Of a DNA stretch of 64,000 nt, positions 20,250-28,302 are shown one piece after another. This DNA comes from Halobacillus_B sp963739045 (GTDB taxonomy: Bacteria > Bacillota > Bacilli > Bacillales > Halobacillaceae): assembly GCA_963739045.1 (NCBI GenBank), contig CAVTYY010000005.1, positions 496,001-560,000 of the forward strand. The letters are read 5' to 3'. Numbering within the stretch: position 1 is the first letter of the stretch; each line of letters opens with the position of its first letter. Under the pieces are notes generated by a model. The model was not told where the DNA came from. It made no database searches and saw only the letters and a list, made by a program, of their open reading frames with translations. A program made the position numbers and the translations under genes.

Positions 20250-20858
20250 TTATTTCTCCTTTTTTATAATTCCGTCAACGATGAGATCAACATGAAGTTT
20301 CATCGTCTGGGGAAAAATGTCCTCTCCAATTTCCTTCTTATGCAGAGTAAGTAAAAATAAAGAACGAAGGATTCCTGTTATTACCTCAGGTGGGTGCGTA
20401 ATCACCACCCCTTGCTGTTTCCATAATTCGATGAGGTGGACAAGGGAATCTTTATCTTCTGTAAAATGTTCGTCCAGCTTCTCTTTAGAAAGCTTTCTTG
20501 TTAAGGCATCCATGTTATTTCCCAAGTAAAGCTGTTGAATCAGCGGATTCGTTTCTACCGTTTCCAAAAGGGAAAGCAGCAGCTCTTTAATTGCTTGGCG
20601 AGGCTGTGTTTCTTTGCTTAAATCAACCTTAAACAGTCTATCTTTAAGGTGTTTCTCCTCTTCACTTAAGATGTCGAAGTAAAGTTCTTCCTTTGATGAA
20701 TAAAATTTATAAAAAGTTCCGGACGCAATCCCGGCTTTCTTGGTAATCTCCTGAATACTCGTTTTTTGCAAACCGTACTTGCAGAACAGCTGCCTGCCAC
20801 GGTCGAACAGTGCTTGCTGAATGAGTTGTTTCTCTTGCTCTTTAAACCCTTTAGGCAT
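20250..20858 (-). CDS. TetR-family regulator of the ABC exporter operon
   Basis: 202 residues. N-terminal HTH around residues 15-55: FCKYGLQKTSIQEITKKAGI then ASGTFYKFYSSKEELYFDIL. The C-terminal helical effector domain is unlike other families known to me. First gene of a three-gene operon, followed with no gap by the ATPase. RBS aaggag. Likely an autoregulator; a TGTGAAT/ATTCACA inverted repeat lies in its promoter region. Confidence 0.88.
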   Translation of the reverse strand: MPKGFKEQEKQLIQQALFDRGRQLFCKYGLQKTSIQEITKKAGIASGTFYKFYSSKEELYFDILSEEEKHLKDRLFKVDLSKETQPRQAIKELLLSLLETVETNPLIQQLYLGNNMDALTRKLSKEKLDEHFTEDKDSLVHLIELWKQQGVVITHPPEVITGILRSLFLLTLHKKEIGEDIFPQTMKLHVDLIVDGIIKKEK

Positions 20859-20878
20859 ATGCTCATTCTCCTTATTGT

Positions 20879-20946
20879 GTGAATGTATGAATGAAATAAT
20901 TTTATATTCACAAATATATATTACTCTATTATTTTATTAAATTCAA
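20879..20946 (-). promoter_or_regulatory. Promoter and operator-like inverted repeat of the TetR-ABC operon
   Basis: On the minus strand TTGAAT (20946-20941), 17-nt spacer, TAATAT (20923-20918). Downstream of the -10 the arms tgtgaat (about 20879-20885) and attcaca (20905-20912 area) form an inverted repeat separated by about 20 nt, a possible TetR operator. Confidence 0.5.
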
Positions 20947-20989
20947 TAGCATGAAGATTCTTTTGTTCAGTAGGCGGAAAGGAGGTACC

Positions 20990-21040
20990 ATGCCTAATCA
21001 CAAGTTTTTAGCGTTAGAAATTAATGATAGTACTGGGTGA
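20990..21040 (+). CDS. 16-codon ORF behind a very strong ribosome-binding site
   Basis: aaaggaggt is 4 nt before ATG; the peptide is MPNHKFLALEINDSTG. Such an RBS is rarely accidental in this genome, yet the ORF is tiny and soluble. It may be a leader peptide, or the start of a gene that has been lost. The rest of 21041-21246 holds nothing I recognise. Confidence 0.2.
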   Translation: MPNHKFLALEINDSTG

Positions 21041-21246
21041 GTAAAGGGGTAATAACATATAAAAATTAGAAATAGGCTAGGAGTTTCGGTTGAGAAAATG
21101 AAAGGAGTCCATTATTCATTGCCACTTTATTCCTGTTTATGGAATAATTAGCTAGTAGATAGTGTTCAATTTGTATTTATTTGGTTTTTCATTACATAAT
21201 AGGGGAAAACAGGGAGTGAACCAACATTAAGGAGGAATGTTTTAAG

Positions 21247-21699
21247 ATGTCAACTGCAATTAAAGAAAGGTTAAGTTCTTCAGACGTGTCCAACTTACGA
21301 ACTGCTGCTGTGCTTGAGTTTACGGAAGAGGTATTTGAATCTGATAATTATCGGACCTTGGAGGTGCTCACCCCAGAACTTCACAATCTTTATATCGTTA
21401 ATTTTAACGATCGCACGTTGACCATTCTTAGTATCTCTAAGGACCAAGCTGTAACGAAGGAAACCATGTTTACGGACCGGATTGTGTCTATGAAAGAGTT
21501 CTTCGAAGATTACAGTTTGGTAGACAATACACCTCCTCGAAAGCTGGAACTCATCTTTATGGGTGGAAGAATTCTAGAAATTGAGCCGGGGTTATCCAAA
21601 CTGGAAGATAAGAATTATAAAGATCCGTCAATTATGAATCAAGTCAACGAGGAATTCGAGCATTTAATTGCTGCCTTGAAAAACACGGTCATATTATAA
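21247..21699 (+). CDS. Conserved-looking hypothetical protein, 150 aa
   Basis: Soluble, acidic protein without signal peptide or membrane helix. The central part alternates strands (LHNLYIVNFNDRTLTILSIS), then a helix with MKEFFEDYSL and a strand LELIFMGGRILEIEPG. It has aaggagg 10 nt before ATG and its own terminator, so it is a single-gene unit. I do not recognise the family with certainty and give no function. Confidence 0.7.
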   Translation: MSTAIKERLSSSDVSNLRTAAVLEFTEEVFESDNYRTLEVLTPELHNLYIVNFNDRTLTILSISKDQAVTKETMFTDRIVSMKEFFEDYSLVDNTPPRKLELIFMGGRILEIEPGLSKLEDKNYKDPSIMNQVNEEFEHLIAALKNTVIL

Positions 21700-21705
21700 A
21701 AGGTA

Positions 21706-21735
21706 AAGAGCCGCTTACTTGAGCGGCTCTTTTTT
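21706..21735 (+). terminator. Terminator of the 150-aa hypothetical gene
   Basis: Stem aagagccgct/agcggctctt, short loop, six T. Symmetric enough to act also for the minus-strand gene ending at 21747. Confidence 0.88.
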
Positions 21736-21746
21736 ACATAAAAGGA

Positions 21747-22283
21747 TTAGTAGGTATTTATAGAGTAGTTCGAGACGGCCGTATTTTTGTCATCGATTTT
21801 AATATACCAGTAATCTAAATCTGTATAGTGGTTGTAAGCGTTATAGTAGCCATAGCATTGCACCCATTCGCGATTACTCCCGAGGGTGTTGCCTTGATTG
21901 TAACTGCCATAAGTTCCGAAGACGATTTTGTCACTTGAACCTAAATACTTATAATTTCCATACCCATCCGTTAAGGAAGCACCGCCTCGTAAACTATAGA
22001 AGGCACCTCCTGATTTAGGAGACCGCCAGCTGCTGCCCCAAACTCTATAATTCATCGTAGTTATGGAATAGAGAGTGCCGCTTCCTCCGTTTCCCTGGAC
22101 GAAAACCCCATTTGGATTATTACTCTCTAATGCAAAGGCAGTCCATTTTCCTTTGTACCAATACCCAAAATCATAGTAGTCATAAGAGTTTAGGCCGGAT
22201 TGATAGACAATTTGGCCGTCGATGAGATAGGTTCCATCTTCATTATGCTGAGAACTGCCTTGGTATATGTACACATGTGTCAT
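21747..22283 (-). CDS. Tyr/Gly/Ser-rich protein, second gene of a two-gene unit
   Basis: 178 residues, very rich in Tyr, Gly, Ser and Asn with many aromatic beta-type segments (YDYYDFGYWYKGKWTAF; CYGYYNAYNHYTDLDYWY). It has no signal peptide and one or two cysteines. An in-frame ATG at 22292 touches the RBS, so the ATG at 22283, with gagagg 9 nt upstream, is the likely start. It follows the secreted-protein gene by 22 nt. The composition suggests a structural or surface (for example spore-coat) beta-sheet protein, but this is inference; no family recognised. Confidence 0.7.
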   Translation of the reverse strand: MTHVYIYQGSSQHNEDGTYLIDGQIVYQSGLNSYDYYDFGYWYKGKWTAFALESNNPNGVFVQGNGGSGTLYSITTMNYRVWGSSWRSPKSGGAFYSLRGGASLTDGYGNYKYLGSSDKIVFGTYGSYNQGNTLGSNREWVQCYGYYNAYNHYTDLDYWYIKIDDKNTAVSNYSINTY

Positions 22284-22305
22284 GAGAAGCATCCTCTCTA
22301 AACAT

Positions 22306-22986
22306 TCAATATAAGGCCTGGGTCAAGGCCCTCATTTGTGACGTTCCTTTATAAAACTCGGCAACGGAGTTTTCTTGGATTGCCTTATGAAAGTGGTTCT
22401 TAGCGTCACGAGCCAAGTTATTCAACGGTTCACTATCTGAGAGGTGAAGTAACTCTTCAATATGATCAAATTTAGTTTCAAGCTGACTTTTCATTTCTGC
22501 TTCCGGGTATTGTCCTTTGGGCTGGCTGCCACCGCCAATGGCATCAATCGAGATGTCTTTGATTAATTGAGTGATTCGCTGTTTTTTCTGTAAATCTGTT
22601 TCAGGGTTCTTCATTCTTTCCGGAGGCACGACACTGCCGCTGCCTATATAAGTCAGGATGGCATGTAATGTTTTTTTGTTTATTTCATTTCCCTTCAGAG
22701 ATGGCTGCTTTGGGGTTCTCTCATAGTCCAGACTGTTAATCTTGTCATAGAGATTTCCTTCTACTTTCATAGAAAATACGGCTTTTTTTGAAACGGGGGC
22801 CGATTCCGCATGATAATCATCATTCATACTTGCTGTGACCCCATCTACTTCTTTCTCACCTTGATCCTTATCTTGATCCCAGAAGCCTTTAAGAAAATAT
22901 CCATCAGCATTTACTGAAGTAAAACTAATCGTACAAGCAATAATCAGAAGAAGACTCCATAGTACCATTTTAGATTTTTTACTCAT
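22306..22986 (-). CDS. Secreted or membrane-anchored protein of unknown function
   Basis: 226 residues with a clear N-terminal signal (KKSKMVLWSLLLIIACTISF then TSVNADG), so it is exported or anchored. The mature part is hydrophilic. A first section (DKDQGEKEVDGVTASMNDDY) is low-complexity; the rest is helical and contains a GGG loop (DAIGGGSQPKGQYPEAEMK). It forms an operon with the Tyr/Gly/Ser-rich gene. A sigma-E-like promoter may lie upstream (23050-23078). No known domain recognised. Confidence 0.7.
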   Translation of the reverse strand: MSKKSKMVLWSLLLIIACTISFTSVNADGYFLKGFWDQDKDQGEKEVDGVTASMNDDYHAESAPVSKKAVFSMKVEGNLYDKINSLDYERTPKQPSLKGNEINKKTLHAILTYIGSGSVVPPERMKNPETDLQKKQRITQLIKDISIDAIGGGSQPKGQYPEAEMKSQLETKFDHIEELLHLSDSEPLNNLARDAKNHFHKAIQENSVAEFYKGTSQMRALTQALY

Positions 22987-23049
22987 ATCATTCCTCGCTT
23001 GCCGGGGGATTTAGAATTTATTGACGTCATGAAGAAAATTAGGACTAAT

Positions 23050-23078
23050 TATGTATGAGTTAAGTATAACAAAAATCC
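23050..23078 (-). promoter_or_regulatory. Possible sigma-E-like promoter for the secreted-protein operon
   Basis: Minus strand GGATTTT (23078-23072), 14-nt spacer, CATACATA (23057-23050). Against the sigma-E consensus KMATATT-N14-CATACAHT this is 5 of 7 and 7 of 8. The site is 64 nt before the start codon. Confidence 0.35.
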
Positions 23079-23087
23079 CAAACCATG

Positions 23088-23116
23088 AAAAAACCCTCCC
23101 AGAAGTGAGGAGGGTT
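23088..23116 (-). terminator. Terminator of the large FUSC gene
   Basis: Arms aaccctcc (23092-23099) and ggagggtt (23109-23116) overlap the stop codon; a U run follows on the minus strand. Confidence 0.8.
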
Positions 23117-25259
23117 ATCGTTCGTCTTTCTCTTTGGCACCTAACTCTTTGCCTAAAACTAGAATGGATTGATTGATGCGCCAAACATAGTAGAGATGAT
23201 GGATGAGGTCCCCTTGTGATTGAAAGCGGCTTGGTGCGAGCCGTTCAATCTGGCTTCTTTCTTCTTTCAAATTGTGCAGGAGCGGTGAGTGTTCTTTTCC
23301 ATCGATTAATTGCTGTAAATGCTCCAGATTTTCATCGAGTTTCTGTTCCATATCTTTAAATACAGACAATAATTCGTCCGGGAAATGGAATTTCTTTTGA
23401 TAAGAAGAGGCAACTAGATGTTTCGCATAGTAATTGAGTGCGGTAAAGATAGTAATCCATCTGGAAATCCCGCCTTTTGCTGATGCACCAGGTCTTTGCA
23501 GCAATGACTGCGATTCATCCTTAATCGTTTGAATCTTCTGGTCCATGGTAAACGCTTTTTCCGCTAATTTCTTTACATCAACTTCTTCATGGAAACTTTT
23601 TATATAGTCGGTAACATAGCCATTTAGTTCACTTAAATAATCATTAAATGAGCCTGCTACTTTAGTTTTGGTCCTAGTGGGGAAGATTACGGCAGAAACC
23701 AGTAAAGCAATAGCTGCGCCAGCAATTGTATCTACGACCCTTGCACCGAGAAGTGTGAAGCTGATTCCGCCTAATAAAATGTCGTACATAAAAGCGATCA
23801 GCATCGTAATGAACATACTCATTATCGTGTAAGAAACGGAAAACAAGTAAAAAGCAAAAAAGATAACAATGAACAGCAGAGTAATTTCAACGATAGAGTG
23901 CCCTGATACCAGCTTTGCCAGTAAGAATCCTATGGCAGCTCCAATGACTGTTCCTAAGGATCGCTGAAACCCTTTTAAATAAGTTCTCCCGACAGAATCA
24001 GTACCAAGTTGGACAATAAAGGTAGTTAGCAGCACCCAGTAAGGCTGCACAGGTGAAATTAAATAACCGATAAGAATAGCCAGAACGCCTGCTGTTAGGG
24101 CTTGGAAAGCTTTCTTAGTAGAAGGCTTAAGGCCGCTGTCTTCATCTGTTGAAGAATCTTCTTCTTCCTCCTCATCCGCTTCTTCTTCAGCTGCGGATCC
24201 TGCTTTGTGAAGCGTTTGCTGAATTGTTGTGCCACCCTCAATGACATGGTTGGCAATCGATTCGATTCTGCGGATTAGATAAAGCCAGCCCTCTGTTGCA
24301 GGTTCTGATTCTCGCTTGCGTAAGCGTGTTAGTAGATCTGTTCGTAAGGCCTGAACGGCGCGTTCTGCTTCCTGTAAATTCTGCTCCTTGTAGGTTTGAG
24401 ACAGCACTTCCGAATCTCTTAGCGAGCTGACCACCCAGATGAGCATTTTTCTTAATTCTTTCGCTTCAAAAGCTTCTGCTTTCTTTAATTGCTGAATGGA
24501 GTCTGTTAATGTTTCCACCAGCATCGCCGTATCAAAAACATAGAGACGTAACTGGGAACCGGTTAAACCGGGCCACACTTTCTTTACATCTTGTTCATCT
24601 AAATCAGTGGCAACATTACGGGCATATTCACTAAGTTTACGAACGTTTTTCTGTAAATTTTTAATTCGTTTTTCATTCGTTACAGGATCCTCCATCATCG
24701 TAATCAGGATTTGAAAGGTTAAATTGGCCTGAATATGGAAAGACCTCATACTTCTTTTTAAAATGTGGGCGGAACCTTTAAAGATAATAAAATTGTAGAG
24801 GAATGCATAGGCAATTCCGATGGCAATTCCCATGTAAAACCAGGGTAATTGGTTCATAGAAAGTTTTAAAATAGAAGAGAAGTATACGGTCATGAATCCA
24901 ATCATACCTAAAGAGAAATACCGGCTGCCAAATCTGGAAAAATAAAAAGCGCTGAATATTATAGCGATCATCAGTGCCCCTATATAATAAGCGTTTCCCG
25001 CCAGAAGAGAGCCGGATGAGATCCCAAAGGCTGCGGATACACCGAGCAGCAAAGTGGTGATTTGTTTCTTGAACTTGGTATCATCCATAACCACCATAAT
25101 TCCCATTAATCCAGCGATTCCAGATACTATGGCAGGAGTAAAAAGGGATTGTCCTGATAGATGCAAAATGATCAGCGTTGTAAAAACTGAAGAGAGTAAA
25201 CTAATGGTCGCTTTACCCGCTTGGTTAAGCCGCTTTCGTCCAGGATCTGACGCCATCAA
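23115..25259 (-). CDS. FUSC family membrane protein, full-length two-block type
   Basis: 714 residues: a membrane block (about 15-165, six helices), a soluble helical region (170-350), an acidic linker (EEEADEEEEEDSSTDEDSG, about 360-380), a second membrane block (385-530) and a C-terminal helical domain. This is the FUSC/YccS-like layout associated with aromatic acid export. The start is uncertain. TTG 25259 and ATG 25256 have no RBS, while the frame is open back to 25313. The upstream codons encode NYWISRLMASDPGRKRL, of which the WISRLMASDPGR part looks conserved-type. AAAGGGTGG sits 6 nt before an ATT codon at 25298. Confidence 0.85.
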   Translation of the reverse strand: MMASDPGRKRLNQAGKATISLLSSVFTTLIILHLSGQSLFTPAIVSGIAGLMGIMVVMDDTKFKKQITTLLLGVSAAFGISSGSLLAGNAYYIGALMIAIIFSAFYFSRFGSRYFSLGMIGFMTVYFSSILKLSMNQLPWFYMGIAIGIAYAFLYNFIIFKGSAHILKRSMRSFHIQANLTFQILITMMEDPVTNEKRIKNLQKNVRKLSEYARNVATDLDEQDVKKVWPGLTGSQLRLYVFDTAMLVETLTDSIQQLKKAEAFEAKELRKMLIWVVSSLRDSEVLSQTYKEQNLQEAERAVQALRTDLLTRLRKRESEPATEGWLYLIRRIESIANHVIEGGTTIQQTLHKAGSAAEEEADEEEEEDSSTDEDSGLKPSTKKAFQALTAGVLAILIGYLISPVQPYWVLLTTFIVQLGTDSVGRTYLKGFQRSLGTVIGAAIGFLLAKLVSGHSIVEITLLFIVIFFAFYLFSVSYTIMSMFITMLIAFMYDILLGGISFTLLGARVVDTIAGAAIALLVSAVIFPTRTKTKVAGSFNDYLSELNGYVTDYIKSFHEEVDVKKLAEKAFTMDQKIQTIKDESQSLLQRPGASAKGGISRWITIFTALNYYAKHLVASSYQKKFHFPDELLSVFKDMEQKLDENLEHLQQLIDGKEHSPLLHNLKEERSQIERLAPSRFQSQGDLIHHLYYVWRINQSILVLGKELGAKEKDER

Positions 25260-25560
25260 TCTGCTAATCCAATAATTTTTCTTATTAAAATGTCTAATCG
25301 TAAGCCACCCTTTTTACCATTATTCTTACTTTCTAATGGTAAGTGCATTTAGCCTGCAAATCAACTTATTTAACCTAAATGACAGGATTCAATGAGGTGC
25401 GAGGGAGCTGAATAATTTAACCGAAAATGTTCATCCTAAGGAGTACTATCCTTTCCTTCCTTCTACACACCTTAGATTAATAGAGCCAGGAGTTCGACTA
25501 ACTGACATATGCCTCAGTTGAATATTGGTTTCGCTTTATTAATAAGGAGGTAGTAAGCAA

Positions 25561-25680
25561 ATGGATGCCAAACTTCTGCTGGACGTATTAAACTTCTCCA
25601 TTGATGCCTTAAACCTGCTGGCCTTTCTGATTTTTTCCACAATCTTTGTATTTAACTCGAAGAATAAAACAGGGAAGTAA
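25561..25680 (+). CDS. 39-residue single-helix membrane peptide
   Basis: taaggaggt is 9 nt before ATG. The peptide begins MDAKLLLDVLNFSIDALNLL, continues as a hydrophobic helix AFLIFSTIFVFNS and ends in KNKTGK. Length, RBS and topology are those of genuine small membrane proteins. A palindrome follows at 25701. Family unknown. The 25314-25560 stretch upstream shows no other gene. Confidence 0.55.
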   Translation: MDAKLLLDVLNFSIDALNLLAFLIFSTIFVFNSKNKTGK

Positions 25681-25700
25681 AATGGAAGCTGAACGGAGGT

Positions 25701-25747
25701 CCGAATGATGATGGGATAACGTTGTTAACCATTTCATCATCGTTCGG
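25701..25747. repeat. Second copy of the ccgaacgatgatg palindrome
   Basis: Arms 25701-25713 and 25735-25747 (13 pairs, one wobble) around a loop containing gttaac. Nearly the same sequence as 1220-1262, including the cggattt right flank. It may serve as terminator for the 39-residue peptide, although the following T run is poor. Confidence 0.7.
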
Positions 25748-25880
25748 ATTTCATAATGCTATTGCAGTATATCCAAGATTTCATTATGTAACTGATGAAG
25801 AAGCCGCTCTTCTCCACGAACATGGCGGAGAAGAGATTGTTATTGTTCTTCAGAAATTATGCTGCTATTCATAAGCAGCG

Positions 25881-26072
25881 CTAAGCGAAAAAGCTGTAAA
25901 AGATTCCTGTGGAAAGGAGATAGATACACAGCAAGCCAAGCACGACTAGAAGTAAAATAAAACCCTTTTTTGAAGCACTTACAACGAGTCCGTTGTTAGG
26001 GTCAAAGAGGTAGCTCCATAGTATAATTCCAATTAATAAAAAAACCATAATTCCAAGGAATAAATTAATCAC
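25881..26072 (-). CDS. Small two-helix membrane protein
   Basis: 63 residues from GTG 26072, chosen because ggaggagg lies 7 nt upstream; an earlier in-frame GTG at 26093 precedes that RBS. Helices at about 3-22 and 37-58, with a FDPNNGL loop. Unrecognised family. It is transcribed away from tRNA-Gly. Confidence 0.6.
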   Translation of the reverse strand: MINLFLGIMVFLLIGIILWSYLFDPNNGLVVSASKKGFILLLVVLGLLCIYLLSTGIFYSFFA

Positions 26073-26244
26073 ACGTGTTCCTCCTCCGCACAATAAATGA
26101 ACGAGTTGAATTGGTTCTTTGGGACTAGTTTATAACAACGCATTTATACGTATACTATGATTAAATTAATAATTCTGTTCGCTTCATCCATTCAATCTAT
26201 GTAAATAGCAAATTAAATTTCGACAAAAAATCGTATATTTCGTG

Positions 26245-26273
26245 TTGCATCGATAGAATGGGGTTGTTATAAT
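26245..26273 (+). promoter_or_regulatory. tRNA-Gly promoter
   Basis: TTGCAT (26245-26250), 17-nt spacer, TATAAT (26268-26273), 70 nt before tRNA-Gly. Confidence 0.8.
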
Positions 26274-26342
26274 AACAAATATAATTTCAACAAAGCCATT
26301 GAACACTAGAAGAGTTGAGGGCATGTCAAAACGAAAACTCAT

Positions 26343-26416
26343 GCGGGTGTAGTTTAGTGGTAAAACCTCAGCCTTCCAAGCTGATGATGAGGGTTCGATT
26401 CCCTTCACCCGCTCCA
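26343..26416 (+). tRNA. tRNA-Gly (TCC), solitary
   Basis: Acceptor gcgggtg/cacccgc, anticodon ctTCCaa, CCA encoded. Stands alone with its own promoter and terminator. It reads GGA/GGG, complementing the GCC isoacceptor in the large cluster. Confidence 0.96.
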
Positions 26417-26474
26417 AACATCTCTCTGTACAAGAGAAGATGAATTCCTAATAATTTCTATAACTTAGTGAGCC

Positions 26475-26519
26475 AACGCAGTGTTTCGTTTATTTAAGCA
26501 ACGAAGCATTGCGTTTTTT
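26475..26519 (+). terminator. tRNA-Gly terminator
   Basis: Long stem aacgcagtgtttcgtt paired with aacgaagcattgcgtt, followed by five T. Confidence 0.85.
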
Positions 26520-26577
26520 ATTGTGGAAAAAAGGATACACCCTATAAGAGAGACAAGTTCTAAACAGGAGGGGCTAT

Positions 26578-28284
26578 ATGAAACAATTACAGAAACATTT
26601 ACAGCAAATCGACGGGAAAAGCTACAAAGGTTATAAACAAATCCAGGGGAGATATTCCTTTTCAAATTATGAGTTAATGATCGATTATGTTCAAGGAGAT
26701 CCGTTCGCAGCCCCTTCAAAGATCAGGGTGCGGATTCCTGATAAAAAACGGGCGATAAAGAGAGAGTGGAAGCTTAACACGAACCGTAGAATATATGCCG
26801 AAGATGTAATCAACCGCCGAATTGCGGATACTATTTATCATACTCGGACGAATGTAAGAGGAACTGGTAAGAGCGGCATGGTGGCAATTGATAAGCCGGG
26901 GCAGGAAATTATTGAGCGGGCAGCAGTTAGTTTAAACGAACAGGATGTAACGATCTGTTTAACGATTGGCCTTCCCGCGAATGGCCGGCGAATTAATGGC
27001 AAAGAGGCGGAGAAGCTATTCTTCAAGGTGATACCGGATATTTTGAAGGACTCCATTTTTAAAATTAAAGATCTAGAAATAGAGGATGCCTGTAAGCTGG
27101 CAGATCAGCACCAGGCGATACTACAGGAAATGGAGAAGAATAACTGGATCTCCTTTGTGGCCAATGATGCTATTCTGCCTAGAGAAAGCGGCATTAGCGA
27201 ACGGCCCATGAAGGCAGCGGTTCCTTTTCAGAGTCCTAAAGAAAACGAAGTCTCCTTTTCGATTCCTCACCGGAAAGAACCACTAACTGGGATGGCTTTA
27301 ACTAAGGGAATTGTCTTAATTGTAGGGGGAGGCTATCATGGGAAAAGTACGCTTCTCAACGCTATGGAAAGAGGAGTCTATCCCCATATAAGAGAGGACG
27401 GACGTGAATACGTCTTAACTGATCCTAATGCCGTCAAAGTAAGAGCTGAAGATGGCCGTCAAGTGACAAGTGTAGACATATCCCCCTTCATCAAAAATCT
27501 TCCTCACGGTGCCGATACCAATCATTTTTCGACAGAGAATGCGAGTGGCAGTACATCGCAGGCAGCTAATGTCATGGAGGCACTGGAAGCGGGAGCGGGC
27601 ACACTGCTGATTGATGAAGATACAAGTGCAACAAACTTTATGATCAGAGATGAACGTATGCAGAAGCTGGTTATTAAAGAAAAAGAACCGATCACTCCGT
27701 TTATTGATAAAATTAAGCAAATGTATGATGATTTAGGCGTATCCTCTATTTTAGTTATGGGAGGATCTGGAGACTACTTTCAAGTGGCAGATGATGTTAT
27801 AATGATGGATCAGTACGTTCCTTACAACGTAACGGAAAAGGCAAGGGAGATTGCCGGTCAGTACCCTAGTAAACGGCAGAAAGAAACTGAGGAAGCTTTT
27901 GGAAAGATTGCCAGCCGAGCGTTTCTTCCTCAAAGTATTCAAGCGAGAAAAGGTAAAAAAGAAAAAGTTCAGGCCAAGGGACAGACGTTGATATTAATGG
28001 GAAAAACAGAAATTTCCCTTGAGGCGGTTGAGCAGCTTGTAGACCCCTCACAAACAAGACTGATTGCTGACTTAATTATGAATTTGGATAAACGGGATGT
28101 GCTTAAGACAGAGCGGCCGCTGCATACTTTATTAGATGATATTGAGAAGCAATTGGACGAGCAGGGGCTGGCTTCTTTTGCTCCTTTTAAGGATCAGCAT
28201 CCAGGCGAATTGGCTCGACCACGTCGCTTTGAAATTGCTGCTGCTTTAAATCGGATGCGAACAGCTAAAGTGAAGAATCTTTAA
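26578..28284 (+). CDS. ABC-class ATPase (COG3044-type)
   Basis: 568 residues, a soluble protein of the ABC_ATPase (PF09818-like) group, which is not a transporter. Walker A is GGGYHGKSTLLNAM (about 251-264). A signature-like segment STENASGSTSQAANVMEALE and Walker B GAGTLLIDEDTSATNF follow. The N-terminal 230 residues are a family-specific domain and the C-terminus a helical extension. RBS aggagggg. Likely co-transcribed with queG, 18 nt downstream. Cellular function is not established; a nucleic-acid role is possible from the neighbour. Confidence 0.85.
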   Translation: MKQLQKHLQQIDGKSYKGYKQIQGRYSFSNYELMIDYVQGDPFAAPSKIRVRIPDKKRAIKREWKLNTNRRIYAEDVINRRIADTIYHTRTNVRGTGKSGMVAIDKPGQEIIERAAVSLNEQDVTICLTIGLPANGRRINGKEAEKLFFKVIPDILKDSIFKIKDLEIEDACKLADQHQAILQEMEKNNWISFVANDAILPRESGISERPMKAAVPFQSPKENEVSFSIPHRKEPLTGMALTKGIVLIVGGGYHGKSTLLNAMERGVYPHIREDGREYVLTDPNAVKVRAEDGRQVTSVDISPFIKNLPHGADTNHFSTENASGSTSQAANVMEALEAGAGTLLIDEDTSATNFMIRDERMQKLVIKEKEPITPFIDKIKQMYDDLGVSSILVMGGSGDYFQVADDVIMMDQYVPYNVTEKAREIAGQYPSKRQKETEEAFGKIASRAFLPQSIQARKGKKEKVQAKGQTLILMGKTEISLEAVEQLVDPSQTRLIADLIMNLDKRDVLKTERPLHTLLDDIEKQLDEQGLASFAPFKDQHPGELARPRRFEIAAALNRMRTAKVKNL

Positions 28285-28302
28285 CAGACAGGAGGGACCA
28301 GG

